A stretch of 36,508 bases of DNA, taken from the NCBI RefSeq assembly GCF_003350475.1, contig NZ_QQAV01000005.1, forward strand, positions 321,973 through 358,480. Direction: 5' to 3'. The stretch is from Pseudacidovorax intermedius. Its GTDB lineage: Bacteria; Pseudomonadota; Gammaproteobacteria; Burkholderiales; Burkholderiaceae_C. Under the pieces are notes generated by a model, which had not been told where the DNA came from, searched no databases, and saw only the letters and a program-made list of their open reading frames with translations. Below, piece by piece: positions 7,665-15,672 of this stretch. Numbering within the stretch: position 1 is the first letter of the stretch; every line of letters starts with the position of its first letter. The position numbers and the translations under genes were made by a program.

Positions 7665-8630
7665 ATGGAACTCTCCCGGCGACAGGTGCTGGCGGCCGGC
7701 CTGGCCACTCTGGGCGGCGCCACCACCCCGGTGGCCCGCGCGCAGGGCTATCCCAACAACGTCATCCGCTTCATCATTCCGACGCCGCCGGGCGGCGGCC
7801 ACGACATCATGATGCGGCTGGTCGGCCAGAAGCTCACCGAGCGGCTGGGGCAGCCGGTGATCGTGGAGTCCAAACCGGGCGCCACCGGTGCCATCGCGGC
7901 CCAGACCGTGGCGCGCGCCGCCCCCGATGGCTACACGCTGCTGCTGGCCTACAGCGCCTTCCTCACCAACCTGCTGCTGCTGCCCAAGCCCGGCTACCGG
8001 CAGGAGGATTTCAGCACCGTGGGCATGCTCGCGCTCACGCCCATCGCCCTGGGCATCAGCGAGAACCTGGCGGCCTCCACCCTGCGGCAGTACGTGGCCC
8101 TGGCCAAGACCCGGCCGGGGCAGATCGCCTATGGCTCCTATGGCCAGGGCTCGGGCGGGCATTTCGTCGGCGAGCTGTTCAACATGGCCGCCGGCATCGA
8201 GACCATCCATGTGCCCTACAAGGGCGAGGCGCCCGCGCTGCAGGACGTGATCGGTGGCCAGGTGCAGGCCGTGTGCGCGTCCATCGGCGGCACCAAGCGC
8301 TACCAGGGGCGCATCCGCACGCTGGCCGTGGCCTCGGCGGAGCGCTCGCCCAGCTATCCCGATGTGCCCACCTTCGCCGAGCTCGGCTATCCCGGCGTGG
8401 ACATGCCGGGCTGGGCCGCCCTGATGGCGCCCGCCGGCACGCCCAAGGCCGTGGTGGACCTGCTCACGAAGGAGGTCAACGAGATCGTGCTGCTGCCCGA
8501 CGTGAAGGCCAAGATCGCGGAGCTGGGCTTCGACACGGTCGGCTGGGCGCCAGGCCGCACGCAGGCCTTCTTCAAGGAGCAACTGGCGAGCTCGGAGAAG
8601 CTGGTGCGCTCGGGGCGCGTCAAGATCTGA
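7665..8630 (+). CDS. Bug/TctC-family periplasmic substrate-binding protein
   Basis: 321 residues. The N-terminus MELSRRQVLAAGLATLGGAT with SRRQVL is a twin-arginine signal, with cleavage likely after ARAQ near residue 27. Family landmarks are YPNNVIRFIIPTPPGGGHDI, KPGATGAIAAQTVARAAPDG, IHVPYKGEAPALQDVIGGQV and DVPTFAELG. The protein should bind a carboxylate in the periplasm. Operator site 2 directly in front links it to the acyl-CoA regulon, so its ligand may be the pathway substrate or a product. It ends 36 bases before the convergent crotonase gene. Confidence 0.9.
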   Translation: MELSRRQVLAAGLATLGGATTPVARAQGYPNNVIRFIIPTPPGGGHDIMMRLVGQKLTERLGQPVIVESKPGATGAIAAQTVARAAPDGYTLLLAYSAFLTNLLLLPKPGYRQEDFSTVGMLALTPIALGISENLAASTLRQYVALAKTRPGQIAYGSYGQGSGGHFVGELFNMAAGIETIHVPYKGEAPALQDVIGGQVQAVCASIGGTKRYQGRIRTLAVASAERSPSYPDVPTFAELGYPGVDMPGWAALMAPAGTPKAVVDLLTKEVNEIVLLPDVKAKIAELGFDTVGWAPGRTQAFFKEQLASSEKLVRSGRVKI

Positions 8631-8637
8631 GTTCCGG

Positions 8638-8666
8638 GGGCCGGGCGCCTGCGGGCGCCGCGGCCC
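8638..8666. terminator. GC-rich hairpin between convergent operons
   Basis: GGGCCG (8638-8643) pairs with CGGCCC (8661-8666), and inside it GGCGCC (8644-8649) pairs with GGCGCC (8654-8659) around a TGCG loop, with one bulged G at 8660. The stem occupies almost the whole gap between the convergent stops at 8630 and 8667. There is no clear U-tract on either strand, so a bidirectional terminator is plausible but not certain. Confidence 0.55.
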
Positions 8667-9554
8667 TCACCAACTGGGCCGCACCGTGCCGTCGCCGAAG
8701 GGTTCGTCCCGTCGGCGCGCAGCGGCCTTGAAGCCCATCGCCGCCACGTCGGCGTCGAATTCCCGCTTGGCCCGGCTCAGGTGCGCGCGGCTGTCCATCT
8801 CGGCGGCCAGGCGGGCGATGGTGCCGGCGCCCGCGAGTTCCAGTGCGATGTTGACGATGCGCTTGTTGGTGGCCAGCAGTTCTGCATCGATGGTGGCAAG
8901 GCGGCGGGCCAGGGTCATCACCTCCTCTTCCAGCGACGTGGCCGGCGCGCTTGCCACGGCCAGGCCGATCCGCGCCGCATCGGCGCCGCTCACCACATCG
9001 CCGCTCAGCAGCAGCCGCTTGGCCCATTGCGGCCCCACGTTGTAGAACCACATTTGGTTGGGCGGCGAGCCCATGGCGCGCGTGGCCGGGAACCCGATGC
9101 GGGCGTCGTCCGCGGCGATCACCATGTCGCAGTACAGCGCCAGGTCGGTGCCCCCGGCCACGCAATGGCCATGCACCTTGGCGATCACGGGCTTGTGCAG
9201 CGTGAAGGGCGTGCGCAGGAGCTCCTGGAAGCGCTCGAGCTTCCAGGCATCGTCGTCGAAGGAGCCGCTACCGCTGCGGTAGAGGTCCGCGCTGCCCTCG
9301 CCGGCGGCTTCGCTGGCATAGCGCGCGTAGGCCGACTGCATGTCGTAGCCGGCGCAGAAGTCGGGCCCCGCTCCTTCGAGCACGATGACGCGGACGGCCC
9401 GCAGGTCGTCGGCCTCGAGCAGAGCGGCGCGCAGCTCGACCAGCATGTCCCATGACAGCGCGTTGCGGCGTGCCGGATGGTCGAGGGTGACGCGCGCGAC
9501 TCCGGCGTCGACCGCCATGCCGACGAAGCGTGCTTCGGTTCGCCACTTGCCCAT
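8667..9554 (-). CDS. Crotonase (enoyl-CoA hydratase/isomerase family) with altered active site
   Basis: 295 residues. The ATG overlaps the stop of the upstream flavoprotein gene (TGATG at 9556-9552). The crotonase fold is visible in DHPARRNALSWDMLVELRAA, the CoA/oxyanion segment FCAGYDMQ, and HGHCVAGGTDLALYCDMVIA. The two glutamates of classical hydratase are replaced: the first is D137 (GGTDL), and the second position, usually 'PE', reads FPATRAMGSPPNQMW (A157). This PATR.MG.PP.QMW pattern resembles a crotonase subgroup common in Actinobacteria whose reactions are mostly unassigned. A hydration, isomerisation or C-C cleavage on a ring-derived acyl-CoA is possible. It is the last gene of the Bug / flavoprotein / crotonase operon. 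Confidence 0.85.
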   Translation of the reverse strand: MGKWRTEARFVGMAVDAGVARVTLDHPARRNALSWDMLVELRAALLEADDLRAVRVIVLEGAGPDFCAGYDMQSAYARYASEAAGEGSADLYRSGSGSFDDDAWKLERFQELLRTPFTLHKPVIAKVHGHCVAGGTDLALYCDMVIAADDARIGFPATRAMGSPPNQMWFYNVGPQWAKRLLLSGDVVSGADAARIGLAVASAPATSLEEEVMTLARRLATIDAELLATNKRIVNIALELAGAGTIARLAAEMDSRAHLSRAKREFDADVAAMGFKAAARRRDEPFGDGTVRPSW

Positions 9555-11344
9555 CAGGCCACCTGCGCCGGTCGGACCACCGGAATGTCGGGCACCGGCC
9601 GCCCGCCTTGAATCGGCGCTGCCGCCTGCGTGGGCTGCTGGGCCTGGTCGGCAATGTGGTTGGCCGTGAGATAGGCGAAGGCCATGTTGGGACCGTGCGT
9701 GATGCCGGCCGCCGGATAGTTGCCGCCCATCACGCTGGCACGGTCGTTGCCGGCGGCATAGAGGCCGGGAATCGCGCTGCCGTCGGGCCGCAGCACTTCG
9801 CCGGTGACGGAGGTACTCAGTCCGTCGAAGGTGCCCAGGTCGCCCATCAGCAGCTTGATGGCATAGAAGGGGCCTTGTGCGAGCGGTGCCACACAGGGGT
9901 TGGGCCCATGGTCGGGGTCGGCCAGGTAGCGGTTGAAGCTGTTGCCGCCGCGATGGAAGGCCGGATCCTCGCCGCGGGCGGCGTGCTGGTTGTAGTCGGC
10001 CACGGTGCGTGCCAGGCCTTCGGCATCGATGCCCGCGTTGGCAGCCAGTTCCTCCAGCGTGCGGCCACGCAGCAGATAGCCGTTGCGCAGCAGCGCGCCG
10101 TGCGGAATCGGTGCCGGCTTGGCGTAGCCCAGGCCGTACTTGCTGAGCGCGGCCTGGTCGCAGACCAGCCACATGGCGGTTTCGGGCATGCCCTCGCAGG
10201 CGCGGTGCAGCGCGGCGCCGACGTCGTGGTACGAGTTGGATTCGTTGGTGAAGCGCCGTCCGTTGGCCAGCACCCCGATCACGCCGGGCTTGTAGCGGTC
10301 CAGCAGGTGCGGAAACACGCCGGTCTGGCCGCCGCCGAAGTCCACGTGGGTGACCGGCATCCAGGCAGCGGGCTCCTTGAAGCGGATCTGCACCACCCCG
10401 CCGGCGTCTTCGGCCATCGCGCAGCCGTCGCCGGTGTTGCTCGCCGGCGTGGGCGAGAGGTGCTGGTGGCCGCGCCGCAGGTGCGGATAGGCCTGTGCGA
10501 TGCGGCGGGTGTCGTGCGGAAAGCCGCCGCAGGCGAGGATCACGCCATGCCGAGCGCGCAGCGTGCGCTCGTCCCCTTCCGGTCCGGCCACCACGCCAGT
10601 GACGCGGCCGCCTTCCACCAGCAGCCGTCGCGCCGGCGTGTCGGTCAGGATGGGAATGCCCAGGTCCAGCGCCGACTGGGCCAGCCGTGCCGCCAGCGCA
10701 TTGCCGCTGGTGACCTGCACGGCGCGGCGGTAGAGCAGCAGCTCCTTGAGGTGGTTGGCCAGGCGCCGCGCCACGTAGAGGAAGGAGGTGAGCGACTTCG
10801 TGGCACGGAAGAAGTGCTTCAGGTCGGCGTTGGACGAGTTGAACATCATCCCCATGAAGGTGATGCTGCGCAGCGGCGGCTTGAGCCGGGCCATGTCCTT
10901 GCCCAGGCCGCGGATGTCGTAGGGCTTGGCCAGGATCGAGCGGCCGACGTCGGCGCCGCCCGGGGCGGTGGGGTGGTAGTCGGGGTAGAGCGTGGGCACG
11001 AACTGCATGGCCGTCTCGCGCTCCAGGAAGTCCACCATGCGCGGGCCGTTCTCGATGAAGGCGTCCACGGCGGCCGCATCGTAGAACCGGCCGGTCTCGG
11101 CCTGCATGAAGGCGCGCACCTGCTCGGCCGTGTCGGCCGGGTTCTGCTGGCGGCCGTGGTGGGTCAGGGGTATCCACAACACGCCGCCCGACAGCGCCGT
11201 GGTGCCGCCGAACACGGGTTCCTTCTCGATCACCACCACGTCCAGCCCGCGCTTGCGGGCGGTGATCGCCGCGGTGAGTCCGGCTGCGCCGGAGCCGACG
11301 ACCACCAGGTCGTGCGCCCCAGCTTCTTCGGCGAGGGTGTTCAT
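9554..11344 (-). CDS. FAD-dependent dehydrogenase, 3-ketosteroid delta1-dehydrogenase / fumarate reductase family
   Basis: 596 residues, starting with ATGA overlap on the stop of the upstream Bug gene. The Rossmann dinucleotide fold is VVVGSGAAGLTAAITARKRG (from about residue 14), followed by FGGTTALSGGVLWIP. The C-terminal FAD loop is GNYPAAGITHGPNMAFAYL, matching the 'YPGPG.T.GP' motif of 3-ketosteroid delta1-dehydrogenases; its tyrosine (Y543) corresponds to a catalytic tyrosine of KstD. The length is slightly above typical KstD (about 510-570), with a proline-rich tail of about 30 residues. A desaturation next to a carbonyl on an alicyclic ring is the best family-based guess; other members reduce or oxidise different enones. 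Being encoded between a Bug protein and a crotonase suggests an exported-ligand/ring-degradation module. Confidence 0.85.
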   Translation of the reverse strand: MNTLAEEAGAHDLVVVGSGAAGLTAAITARKRGLDVVVIEKEPVFGGTTALSGGVLWIPLTHHGRQQNPADTAEQVRAFMQAETGRFYDAAAVDAFIENGPRMVDFLERETAMQFVPTLYPDYHPTAPGGADVGRSILAKPYDIRGLGKDMARLKPPLRSITFMGMMFNSSNADLKHFFRATKSLTSFLYVARRLANHLKELLLYRRAVQVTSGNALAARLAQSALDLGIPILTDTPARRLLVEGGRVTGVVAGPEGDERTLRARHGVILACGGFPHDTRRIAQAYPHLRRGHQHLSPTPASNTGDGCAMAEDAGGVVQIRFKEPAAWMPVTHVDFGGGQTGVFPHLLDRYKPGVIGVLANGRRFTNESNSYHDVGAALHRACEGMPETAMWLVCDQAALSKYGLGYAKPAPIPHGALLRNGYLLRGRTLEELAANAGIDAEGLARTVADYNQHAARGEDPAFHRGGNSFNRYLADPDHGPNPCVAPLAQGPFYAIKLLMGDLGTFDGLSTSVTGEVLRPDGSAIPGLYAAGNDRASVMGGNYPAAGITHGPNMAFAYLTANHIADQAQQPTQAAAPIQGGRPVPDIPVVRPAQVA

Positions 11345-12315
11345 TCCGCCTTGATGTTGAACTGGGTGACGATGTCGCGCAGCTGATCGGACTCGGTCTT
11401 CATCATCTGTGCGAACTCGGCCGGGCTGCTGGTGCGGGCCACGGCACCGGTGGCCAGAAGCCGGGTCTTGAGCCCGTCGTCAGCCATGATCTTGCGGAAG
11501 GCGGCATTGAGCCGGTCCACCACCGCGTCGGGCGTGCCGGCCGGCGCCATCACGCCGAACCAGGCCTGGGCCTCATAGCCGGGCACGGCGCGATTCAGGG
11601 GCGGGGTGCCCGGCACCACGCTGGAAGGTTCCTTTGTGCCGACACCGAGCAGCTTCAGGTTGCCCTGCTGCACCTGGCCCAGCATGGCGGAGGAGGGCGT
11701 GGTCACCAGCATCTGCACCTCGCCCGTGCGCGCCGCGAGGGTGGAGGCCGCCTCGCCCTTGTAGGGAATGTGTTCGGCCTTGATGCCCGACAGCTGGATG
11801 AGCCGTGCGGTGGAGAGATGGCCGTAGGAGGCCGTGCCGGCCGATGCGTACATGACGCCCTTGGGCTGCTTGCGTGCCCAGTCGAAGAAGGACTTGGCAT
11901 CGTCCGCGGGCACGGCCTTGTTGACCACCAGCACCATGGGCACCACCGAGGTCAGCGTGACCGGCCGCAGGTCCTTGAAGGCGTCGTAGCCGGCCTTGTC
12001 GTTCAGCAGCGGCGTGGTCAGCACGCCGTTGTTGGGATAGAGCAGGGTGTAGCCATCGGGTTTGGCACGGGCGACCAGCTGCGCGGCGATGGCGCCCGAG
12101 GCGCCCGGGCGGTTGTCCACCACGATGGGCTGGCCCAGCTCCTTGCCCAGCGCGTCCTGGAACATGCGCACCTGGCCATCGCTGGTGCCGCCGGCCGCAT
12201 AGGGCACGACGATGGTGATGGGTCGGCTCGGATAGGCCTCCTGGGCGGCTGCAAGGGCCGGCGCCGTGGCAGCGAGGGCGAGGCAAAGGAGTCGGGCGGC
12301 GGTGGGGCGGTGCAT
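11341..12315 (-). CDS. Bug/TctC-family periplasmic substrate-binding protein
   Basis: 324 residues. The ATG at 12315 is preferred over upstream in-frame codons because it begins a good Sec signal (MHRPTAARLLCLALAATAPA, cleavage near ALAAAQ) and AAGGAAG lies upstream. Family landmarks are YPSRPITIVVPYAAGGTSDG, NRPGASGAIAAQLVARAKPD, YASAGTASYGHLSTARLI and HIPYKGEAASTLAA. It is the first gene of an operon whose next two genes follow with 4- and 1-base overlaps. Operator site 3 lies 40 bases upstream. The tight coupling to a cytoplasmic flavoprotein and crotonase is unusual for a binding protein and argues that its ligand enters this pathway. Confidence 0.9.
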   Translation of the reverse strand: MHRPTAARLLCLALAATAPALAAAQEAYPSRPITIVVPYAAGGTSDGQVRMFQDALGKELGQPIVVDNRPGASGAIAAQLVARAKPDGYTLLYPNNGVLTTPLLNDKAGYDAFKDLRPVTLTSVVPMVLVVNKAVPADDAKSFFDWARKQPKGVMYASAGTASYGHLSTARLIQLSGIKAEHIPYKGEAASTLAARTGEVQMLVTTPSSAMLGQVQQGNLKLLGVGTKEPSSVVPGTPPLNRAVPGYEAQAWFGVMAPAGTPDAVVDRLNAAFRKIMADDGLKTRLLATGAVARTSSPAEFAQMMKTESDQLRDIVTQFNIKAE

Positions 12316-12354
12316 GGAGGGTCTTCCTTGTGTCGGCGCTTCGGCGAGATTCAA

Positions 12355-12365
12355 TGGTTGGGCCA
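12355..12365 (-). promoter_or_regulatory. FadR-type operator, site 3 (TGGTTGGGCCA)
   Basis: TGGT-TGG-GCCA, with one G replacing the A of the right half-site; flanks CAA and ATG extend the symmetry. It lies 40 bases upstream of the Bug / flavoprotein / crotonase operon. It is the weakest of the nine sites but in the expected position. Confidence 0.62.
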
Positions 12366-12456
12366 ATGAGATTGTGGCCCGTCGCCGCCTGAAGTCCAAG
12401 TTAGGGGTTGACCGGAGGACGCTCCCGACCGCAGCCCGTGCCCGGCCGCGCGTTGG

Positions 12457-12936
12457 TCAGGCGACCGCAGGCCGGCAGCGGTACATGTTGCCGATCACCA
12501 TCGTGTGCACCGTCTCGCCGCGCTGGTTCTTGACGATGCGTTCGCAGGTCACGATGCCCTTCGTGCCGCTGCTGGTGAGCTTCTTCTCCACCGGTGTGAT
12601 CAGCGCATGGATGGTGTCGCCGGCCTTCACCGGCAGGTGCATGCGCCACTGGTCCAGGCCGGTCATGGCGATGATGGTGCCGTCGTTGATGCCGGTGAGG
12701 CACTGCAGTCCGCCCACGATGGCCAGCACCAGCGGGCCATGCGCGATGGGCTCGCCATAGGACTGGGTCTTGCAGAACTCGTGGTCGACATGCGGCGCGT
12801 TGTGGTCGCCCGACAGACAGGCGAAGTTGACGATGTCGGTCAGCGTGACCGTGCGCCGCGAGGTGACGATGGTCTGGCCAATCTCGAAATCCTCGAAATA
12901 CATCCCGCGCGGGGTGCGTTCGTAGGTGTAGGACAT
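12457..12936 (-). CDS. MaoC-family (R)-specific enoyl-CoA hydratase
   Basis: 159 residues counted from the ATG at 12936 (MSYTYERTPRGMYFEDFEIG); an in-frame ATG at 12963 would add nine residues, and neither has a strong ribosome-binding site. A single hotdog domain carries the hydratase signature SGDHNAPHVDHEFC (D44, N46, H49) followed by PIAHGPLVLAIVGGL. Enzymes of this type hydrate trans-2-enoyl-CoA to (R)-3-hydroxyacyl-CoA as homodimers. It has its own operator (site 4) just upstream and ends about 140 bases before the Bug operon, so it seems to be a single-gene unit within the regulon. Confidence 0.85.
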   Translation of the reverse strand: MSYTYERTPRGMYFEDFEIGQTIVTSRRTVTLTDIVNFACLSGDHNAPHVDHEFCKTQSYGEPIAHGPLVLAIVGGLQCLTGINDGTIIAMTGLDQWRMHLPVKAGDTIHALITPVEKKLTSSGTKGIVTCERIVKNQRGETVHTMVIGNMYRCRPAVA

Positions 12937-12974
12937 GGTGGTGGCCGCACGGCTGCAAGCCATGCCGTTGTCAA

Positions 12975-12985
12975 TGGTAGAGCCA
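12975..12985 (-). promoter_or_regulatory. FadR-type operator, site 4 (TGGTAGAGCCA)
   Basis: TGGT-AGA-GCCA inside the longer symmetric AATGG-TAGAG-CCATT (12973-12987). On the minus strand a TAGAAT hexamer (12990-12985, 5/6 to the -10 consensus) runs directly into the site. It lies 39 bases upstream of the ATG at 12936, or 12 bases upstream of the alternative ATG at 12963. Confidence 0.72.
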
Positions 12986-13110
12986 TTCTATGTCCGGGAC
13001 GAGCGCGTGCGCAACGCGACCGCGTCGGGCATGCGATCGCGTATCGGCCTTCGCCGAGCGGCGAGGCGCGGGAAGCAGGAGATGGGAAGCGGGCGTGGTG
13101 GCCGCGGCGC

Positions 13111-13938
13111 TCAGCGCTTCTTCGCCGGGGCGCGGCTGCGGGGCGCGGGCGCCGACGCGGCGTCATCGGTCGCCAGGTGCGAGAGGTAGCCCTTCTGCAG
13201 GCGCTTGAGGCTGGCCTCCATCTCGGCCACGGCGGCGTCGACGTCGCGCGCCTCCATGTGCTTGAGGAAGCGCTTGCGCGAAGGCAGCACGAAGGCGTTC
13301 TCGTACTCGCCCAGGGTTTGGATGAAGCGGCTGAGCACGGCGATCAGGCTGTCCATCATCAGCACCATGAGCGGGTTGCCCGTCATGCGCGCGAGGATGC
13401 GGTGGAAGTCCAGATGCATCTCCGCACGGCGCTGGAAGTCCCCATCCTTCGTGGCCTGCGCCGCGGCCTCGACGTTCTTGCGCAGCGCGTCCAGGTCCGC
13501 AGGCGTGGCCCGGCTGCAGGCCTCGCGCACGATCACCGACTCCAGCCAGATGCGCGCCTCGGTCAGGTGCGCCGGCGTGATGGTGCCGATGTGGTAGAGG
13601 TCCATCAGGCTGGTGGTGATCGCCAGGCCCGAGCCTTCGCTGATGAAGGCGCCACCGCTGGCGCCCTTCTGCAGCCGCACCAGGCCGGCATGCTCCAGCG
13701 AACGCAGGGCCTCGCGCAGTGTGTTGCGCGACACACCGAACTGCACCGCCAGCGCCCGCTCCGCCGGCAGGCGGCTGCCCACCTTCAGCCGGCCTTCGGC
13801 CAGCTCGGTGCGGATCTGGTCGGCGATCTCCTCGAAGGCGCGGGCCGAGCGCACGGCCTGGAAGCGCACGGCCGGCGCCGCGGGGTCGGGCTGCGGCGTG
13901 GCGGAGAGAACGGAGGGAGAAGAGGTCTTGGTTGCCAT
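13111..13938 (-). CDS. GntR-family (FadR/FCD subfamily) transcriptional regulator
   Basis: 275 residues. Residues about 30-100 form the winged helix-turn-helix (FEEIADQIRTELAEGRLKVG, SRLPAERALAVQFGVSRNTLREALRSLEHAG as the reading and recognition helices). Residues about 125-245 form an FCD effector domain (HLTEARIWLESVIVREACSR, MHLDFHRILARMTGNP). FCD proteins bind acids or acyl-CoAs and release DNA when occupied. Operators of the FadR type are TGGT-NNN-ACCA, the palindrome repeated nine times in this window. The gene lies 18 bases downstream of a second FCD regulator of the same length but different sequence. The C-terminus is a basic tail (APAPRSRAPAKKR). Which operators it binds is not shown by sequence. 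Confidence 0.9.
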   Translation of the reverse strand: MATKTSSPSVLSATPQPDPAAPAVRFQAVRSARAFEEIADQIRTELAEGRLKVGSRLPAERALAVQFGVSRNTLREALRSLEHAGLVRLQKGASGGAFISEGSGLAITTSLMDLYHIGTITPAHLTEARIWLESVIVREACSRATPADLDALRKNVEAAAQATKDGDFQRRAEMHLDFHRILARMTGNPLMVLMMDSLIAVLSRFIQTLGEYENAFVLPSRKRFLKHMEARDVDAAVAEMEASLKRLQKGYLSHLATDDAASAPAPRSRAPAKKR

Positions 13939-13956
13939 GGGTCTGGAGTTGCGGCC

Positions 13957-14784
13957 TCAGGCGGCCCGGCGGGCAGCGGTGCGCTTGGTCGCCGCCTTCT
14001 TGCTTTCGCTTTCGAGGTAGTCGTTGATGAGCTTGAGGTGCGCCGTCATGGCCGCCGCCGCCGCCGCCGCATCGCGGGCGCGCAGGTGCTCGAGCACCTT
14101 GCGGCGCACCTGCATGAAGTCCTTGCGCGGCCGCGGGTCCACCTGGGCCAGCAGGCCGCGGATGATCTCCGACAGCGCATCTACCATGGCCGCGAACACC
14201 TCGTTGTGGGTGGCTTCGGCGATGAGCTGGTAGAAGCGGATCACCGAATGGGTGTTGCGCGAGCCGTGGCCCTGCCGGAACAGATCGGTGTGGTAGTCGA
14301 TGTCGGCCTCGATGGCATCGATCTCCTCCTCGGTGGCCCGCTCGCAGGCCAGGCGGATGGCCACGGCCATCAGTTCGATGCGTGCCTCGGTGACATGGGC
14401 GATGGACGCCTGCTGCAGCGACACCATGTCGCGCACGGACTGCGTCAGGCTGGTGGGCTTGCCGTTGCGGATGAAGAAGCCGCCGTTGAGGCCGGTGACG
14501 GCCTCCACCACCCCGGCCGACTCCAGGCTGCGCAGCGCCTCGCGCACCGCGCTGCGGCTGACGTCGAACTGCTCGGCCAGGTCCTTCTCGGCGGGCAGGC
14601 GATCGCCGGGGCGCAGCTCGCCGCGCGCCAACTGCTCGCGGATCTGGCTGCTGACTGCTTCGAAGGTGCGGCGCGTGCGCACCGGCTGGAACAGGGGCGT
14701 GACGGCCGGCTCGGCGACGGCGGCTGGGGCGCGGGGGCCGGCTTTGGCGCGCGGTACGGAGGGGGAGATGCGCTTCGTCGGCAT
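13957..14784 (-). CDS. GntR-family (FadR/FCD subfamily) transcriptional regulator
   Basis: 275 residues from the ATG at 14784, preceded by AGAGG about ten bases upstream; the frame continues upstream but without homology. The winged helix is FEAVSSQIREQLARGELRPG followed by DRLPAEKDLAEQFDVSRSAV and REALRSLESAGVV. The FCD domain spans about residues 120-250 (HVTEARIELMAVAIRLACER, FRQGHGSRNTHSVIRFYQLI). The tail is Lys/Arg/Ala-rich (KKAATKRTAARRAA). A frameshifted copy of this regulator is at 1464-2022. With the next gene it may be read from operator site 5 through the thiolase-like, DUF35 and isomerase genes, which would give autoregulation. Candidate controller of the TGGT-NNN-ACCA regulon. 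Confidence 0.9.
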   Translation of the reverse strand: MPTKRISPSVPRAKAGPRAPAAVAEPAVTPLFQPVRTRRTFEAVSSQIREQLARGELRPGDRLPAEKDLAEQFDVSRSAVREALRSLESAGVVEAVTGLNGGFFIRNGKPTSLTQSVRDMVSLQQASIAHVTEARIELMAVAIRLACERATEEEIDAIEADIDYHTDLFRQGHGSRNTHSVIRFYQLIAEATHNEVFAAMVDALSEIIRGLLAQVDPRPRKDFMQVRRKVLEHLRARDAAAAAAAMTAHLKLINDYLESESKKAATKRTAARRAA

Positions 14785-14860
14785 TGGATGAACCTCTTTG
14801 GGCGATCGTAATACAGCGACGACACGCATCCGGCCCGGGGCGCCCGCCCGGCGGACCCGA

Positions 14861-15658
14861 TCAGGGCCCTGTCGGCGGAAAGCCGCGATACGGCGGTGGC
14901 CGGCGCGCCAGCATCGCCTCGATGGCCTCGCGTGGCTCGGGCGCGGCGAAGGCGGCGGCCTGGCCGCTCGCCTCCATGCTGAACAGGGTCTGCTGGTCCG
15001 CATCGAGCGACGCGTTGAGCGCAGCCTTGGTCAGCGCCAGGGCCGTGGGCGCGGCCTGGGTGAGGCTGCGGGCGATGGCGGCGGCGCGGGCCTCCAGCGC
15101 CTCGCTGGCATGCACCTCCATGGCGATGCCCAGTCGCTGCGCCTCGTGTGCATCAATGTCGCGGGTGGAGAAGATCAGCTCCTTGGCCCGCTGCACGCCC
15201 ACCGCGCGCGGCAGCAGGTACATCGCCCCCAGGTCGGGCACCAGCCCGAGCCGGAGGTAGGCCATGCAGAAGCGCGCGCGCTCGGAGGCCAGCACGATGT
15301 CGGCCGTGAGCGCCAGCGCGAAGCCCGCGCCCATGGCCGGGCCGTCCACGGCCGCGATGACCGGCCGCCCCAGGTGGAGCATGTCCTGGATGAAGCGCAG
15401 CCCCCCGCGGATGCGTTGCTGCCAGTAGGCGGGCCCGGAATCCAGGTGCTCCTTCAGCACATGCAGGTTGCCGCCGGCACAGAAGGTGCCCGGCGTGGCG
15501 GTGAGCACCAGCACGCGGATGCCGGGGTCGTCGCGCACCTGCTCCAGCACGGCCATCAGGTCGTTGCGCAGCTGGGCGTCGAAGGGGTTGTGGATGGCCG
15601 GACGGGACAGGCGAACCCAGCCCACCTGTTCGCGGACCTCGAACTGCAGCGTGTCCAT
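14861..15658 (-). CDS. Crotonase, PaaG-like enoyl-CoA isomerase
   Basis: 265 residues from the ATG at 15658 (MDTLQFEVREQVGWVRLSRP). The crotonase core is TFCAGGNLHVLKEHL (oxyanion loop near residue 60) and DGPAMGAGFALALTADIVLA. The glutamate of the 'GGG.EL' motif is replaced by A114 and the second hydratase glutamate by Y134. The segment LRLGLVPDLGAMYLLPRAVG carries an aspartate (D142) where PaaG and delta3,delta2-enoyl-CoA isomerases have their catalytic acid. Double-bond isomerisation is therefore more likely than hydration. It starts 14 bases after the DUF35 gene, in one array with the Ltp2-like gene. The closest relative in the window is the protein at 19287-20102. Confidence 0.84.
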   Translation of the reverse strand: MDTLQFEVREQVGWVRLSRPAIHNPFDAQLRNDLMAVLEQVRDDPGIRVLVLTATPGTFCAGGNLHVLKEHLDSGPAYWQQRIRGGLRFIQDMLHLGRPVIAAVDGPAMGAGFALALTADIVLASERARFCMAYLRLGLVPDLGAMYLLPRAVGVQRAKELIFSTRDIDAHEAQRLGIAMEVHASEALEARAAAIARSLTQAAPTALALTKAALNASLDADQQTLFSMEASGQAAAFAAPEPREAIEAMLARRPPPYRGFPPTGP

Positions 15659-15672
15659 GGGGCGGTCGTCCT

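Noticed and set aside
8667..11177. A single 836-codon frame covering the crotonase and most of the flavoprotein region
   Set aside because: Only the last ~295 codons show crotonase homology. Upstream the frame is a shadow of the flavoprotein in another frame, so it is not a fusion protein.
9530..11386. A 618-codon open frame on the plus strand opposite the flavoprotein gene
   Set aside because: It is antisense to a gene with clear FAD motifs, has low-complexity Gly/His/Val/Ala-rich sequence and no family motif. In GC-rich DNA such frames are by-products of codon bias.
12505..14811. A 768-codon plus-strand frame opposite the MaoC and GntR genes
   Set aside because: Its translation is repetitive and rich in Arg, Gly, His and Leu with no recognisable domain. 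It spans three genes with convincing motifs on the other strand.
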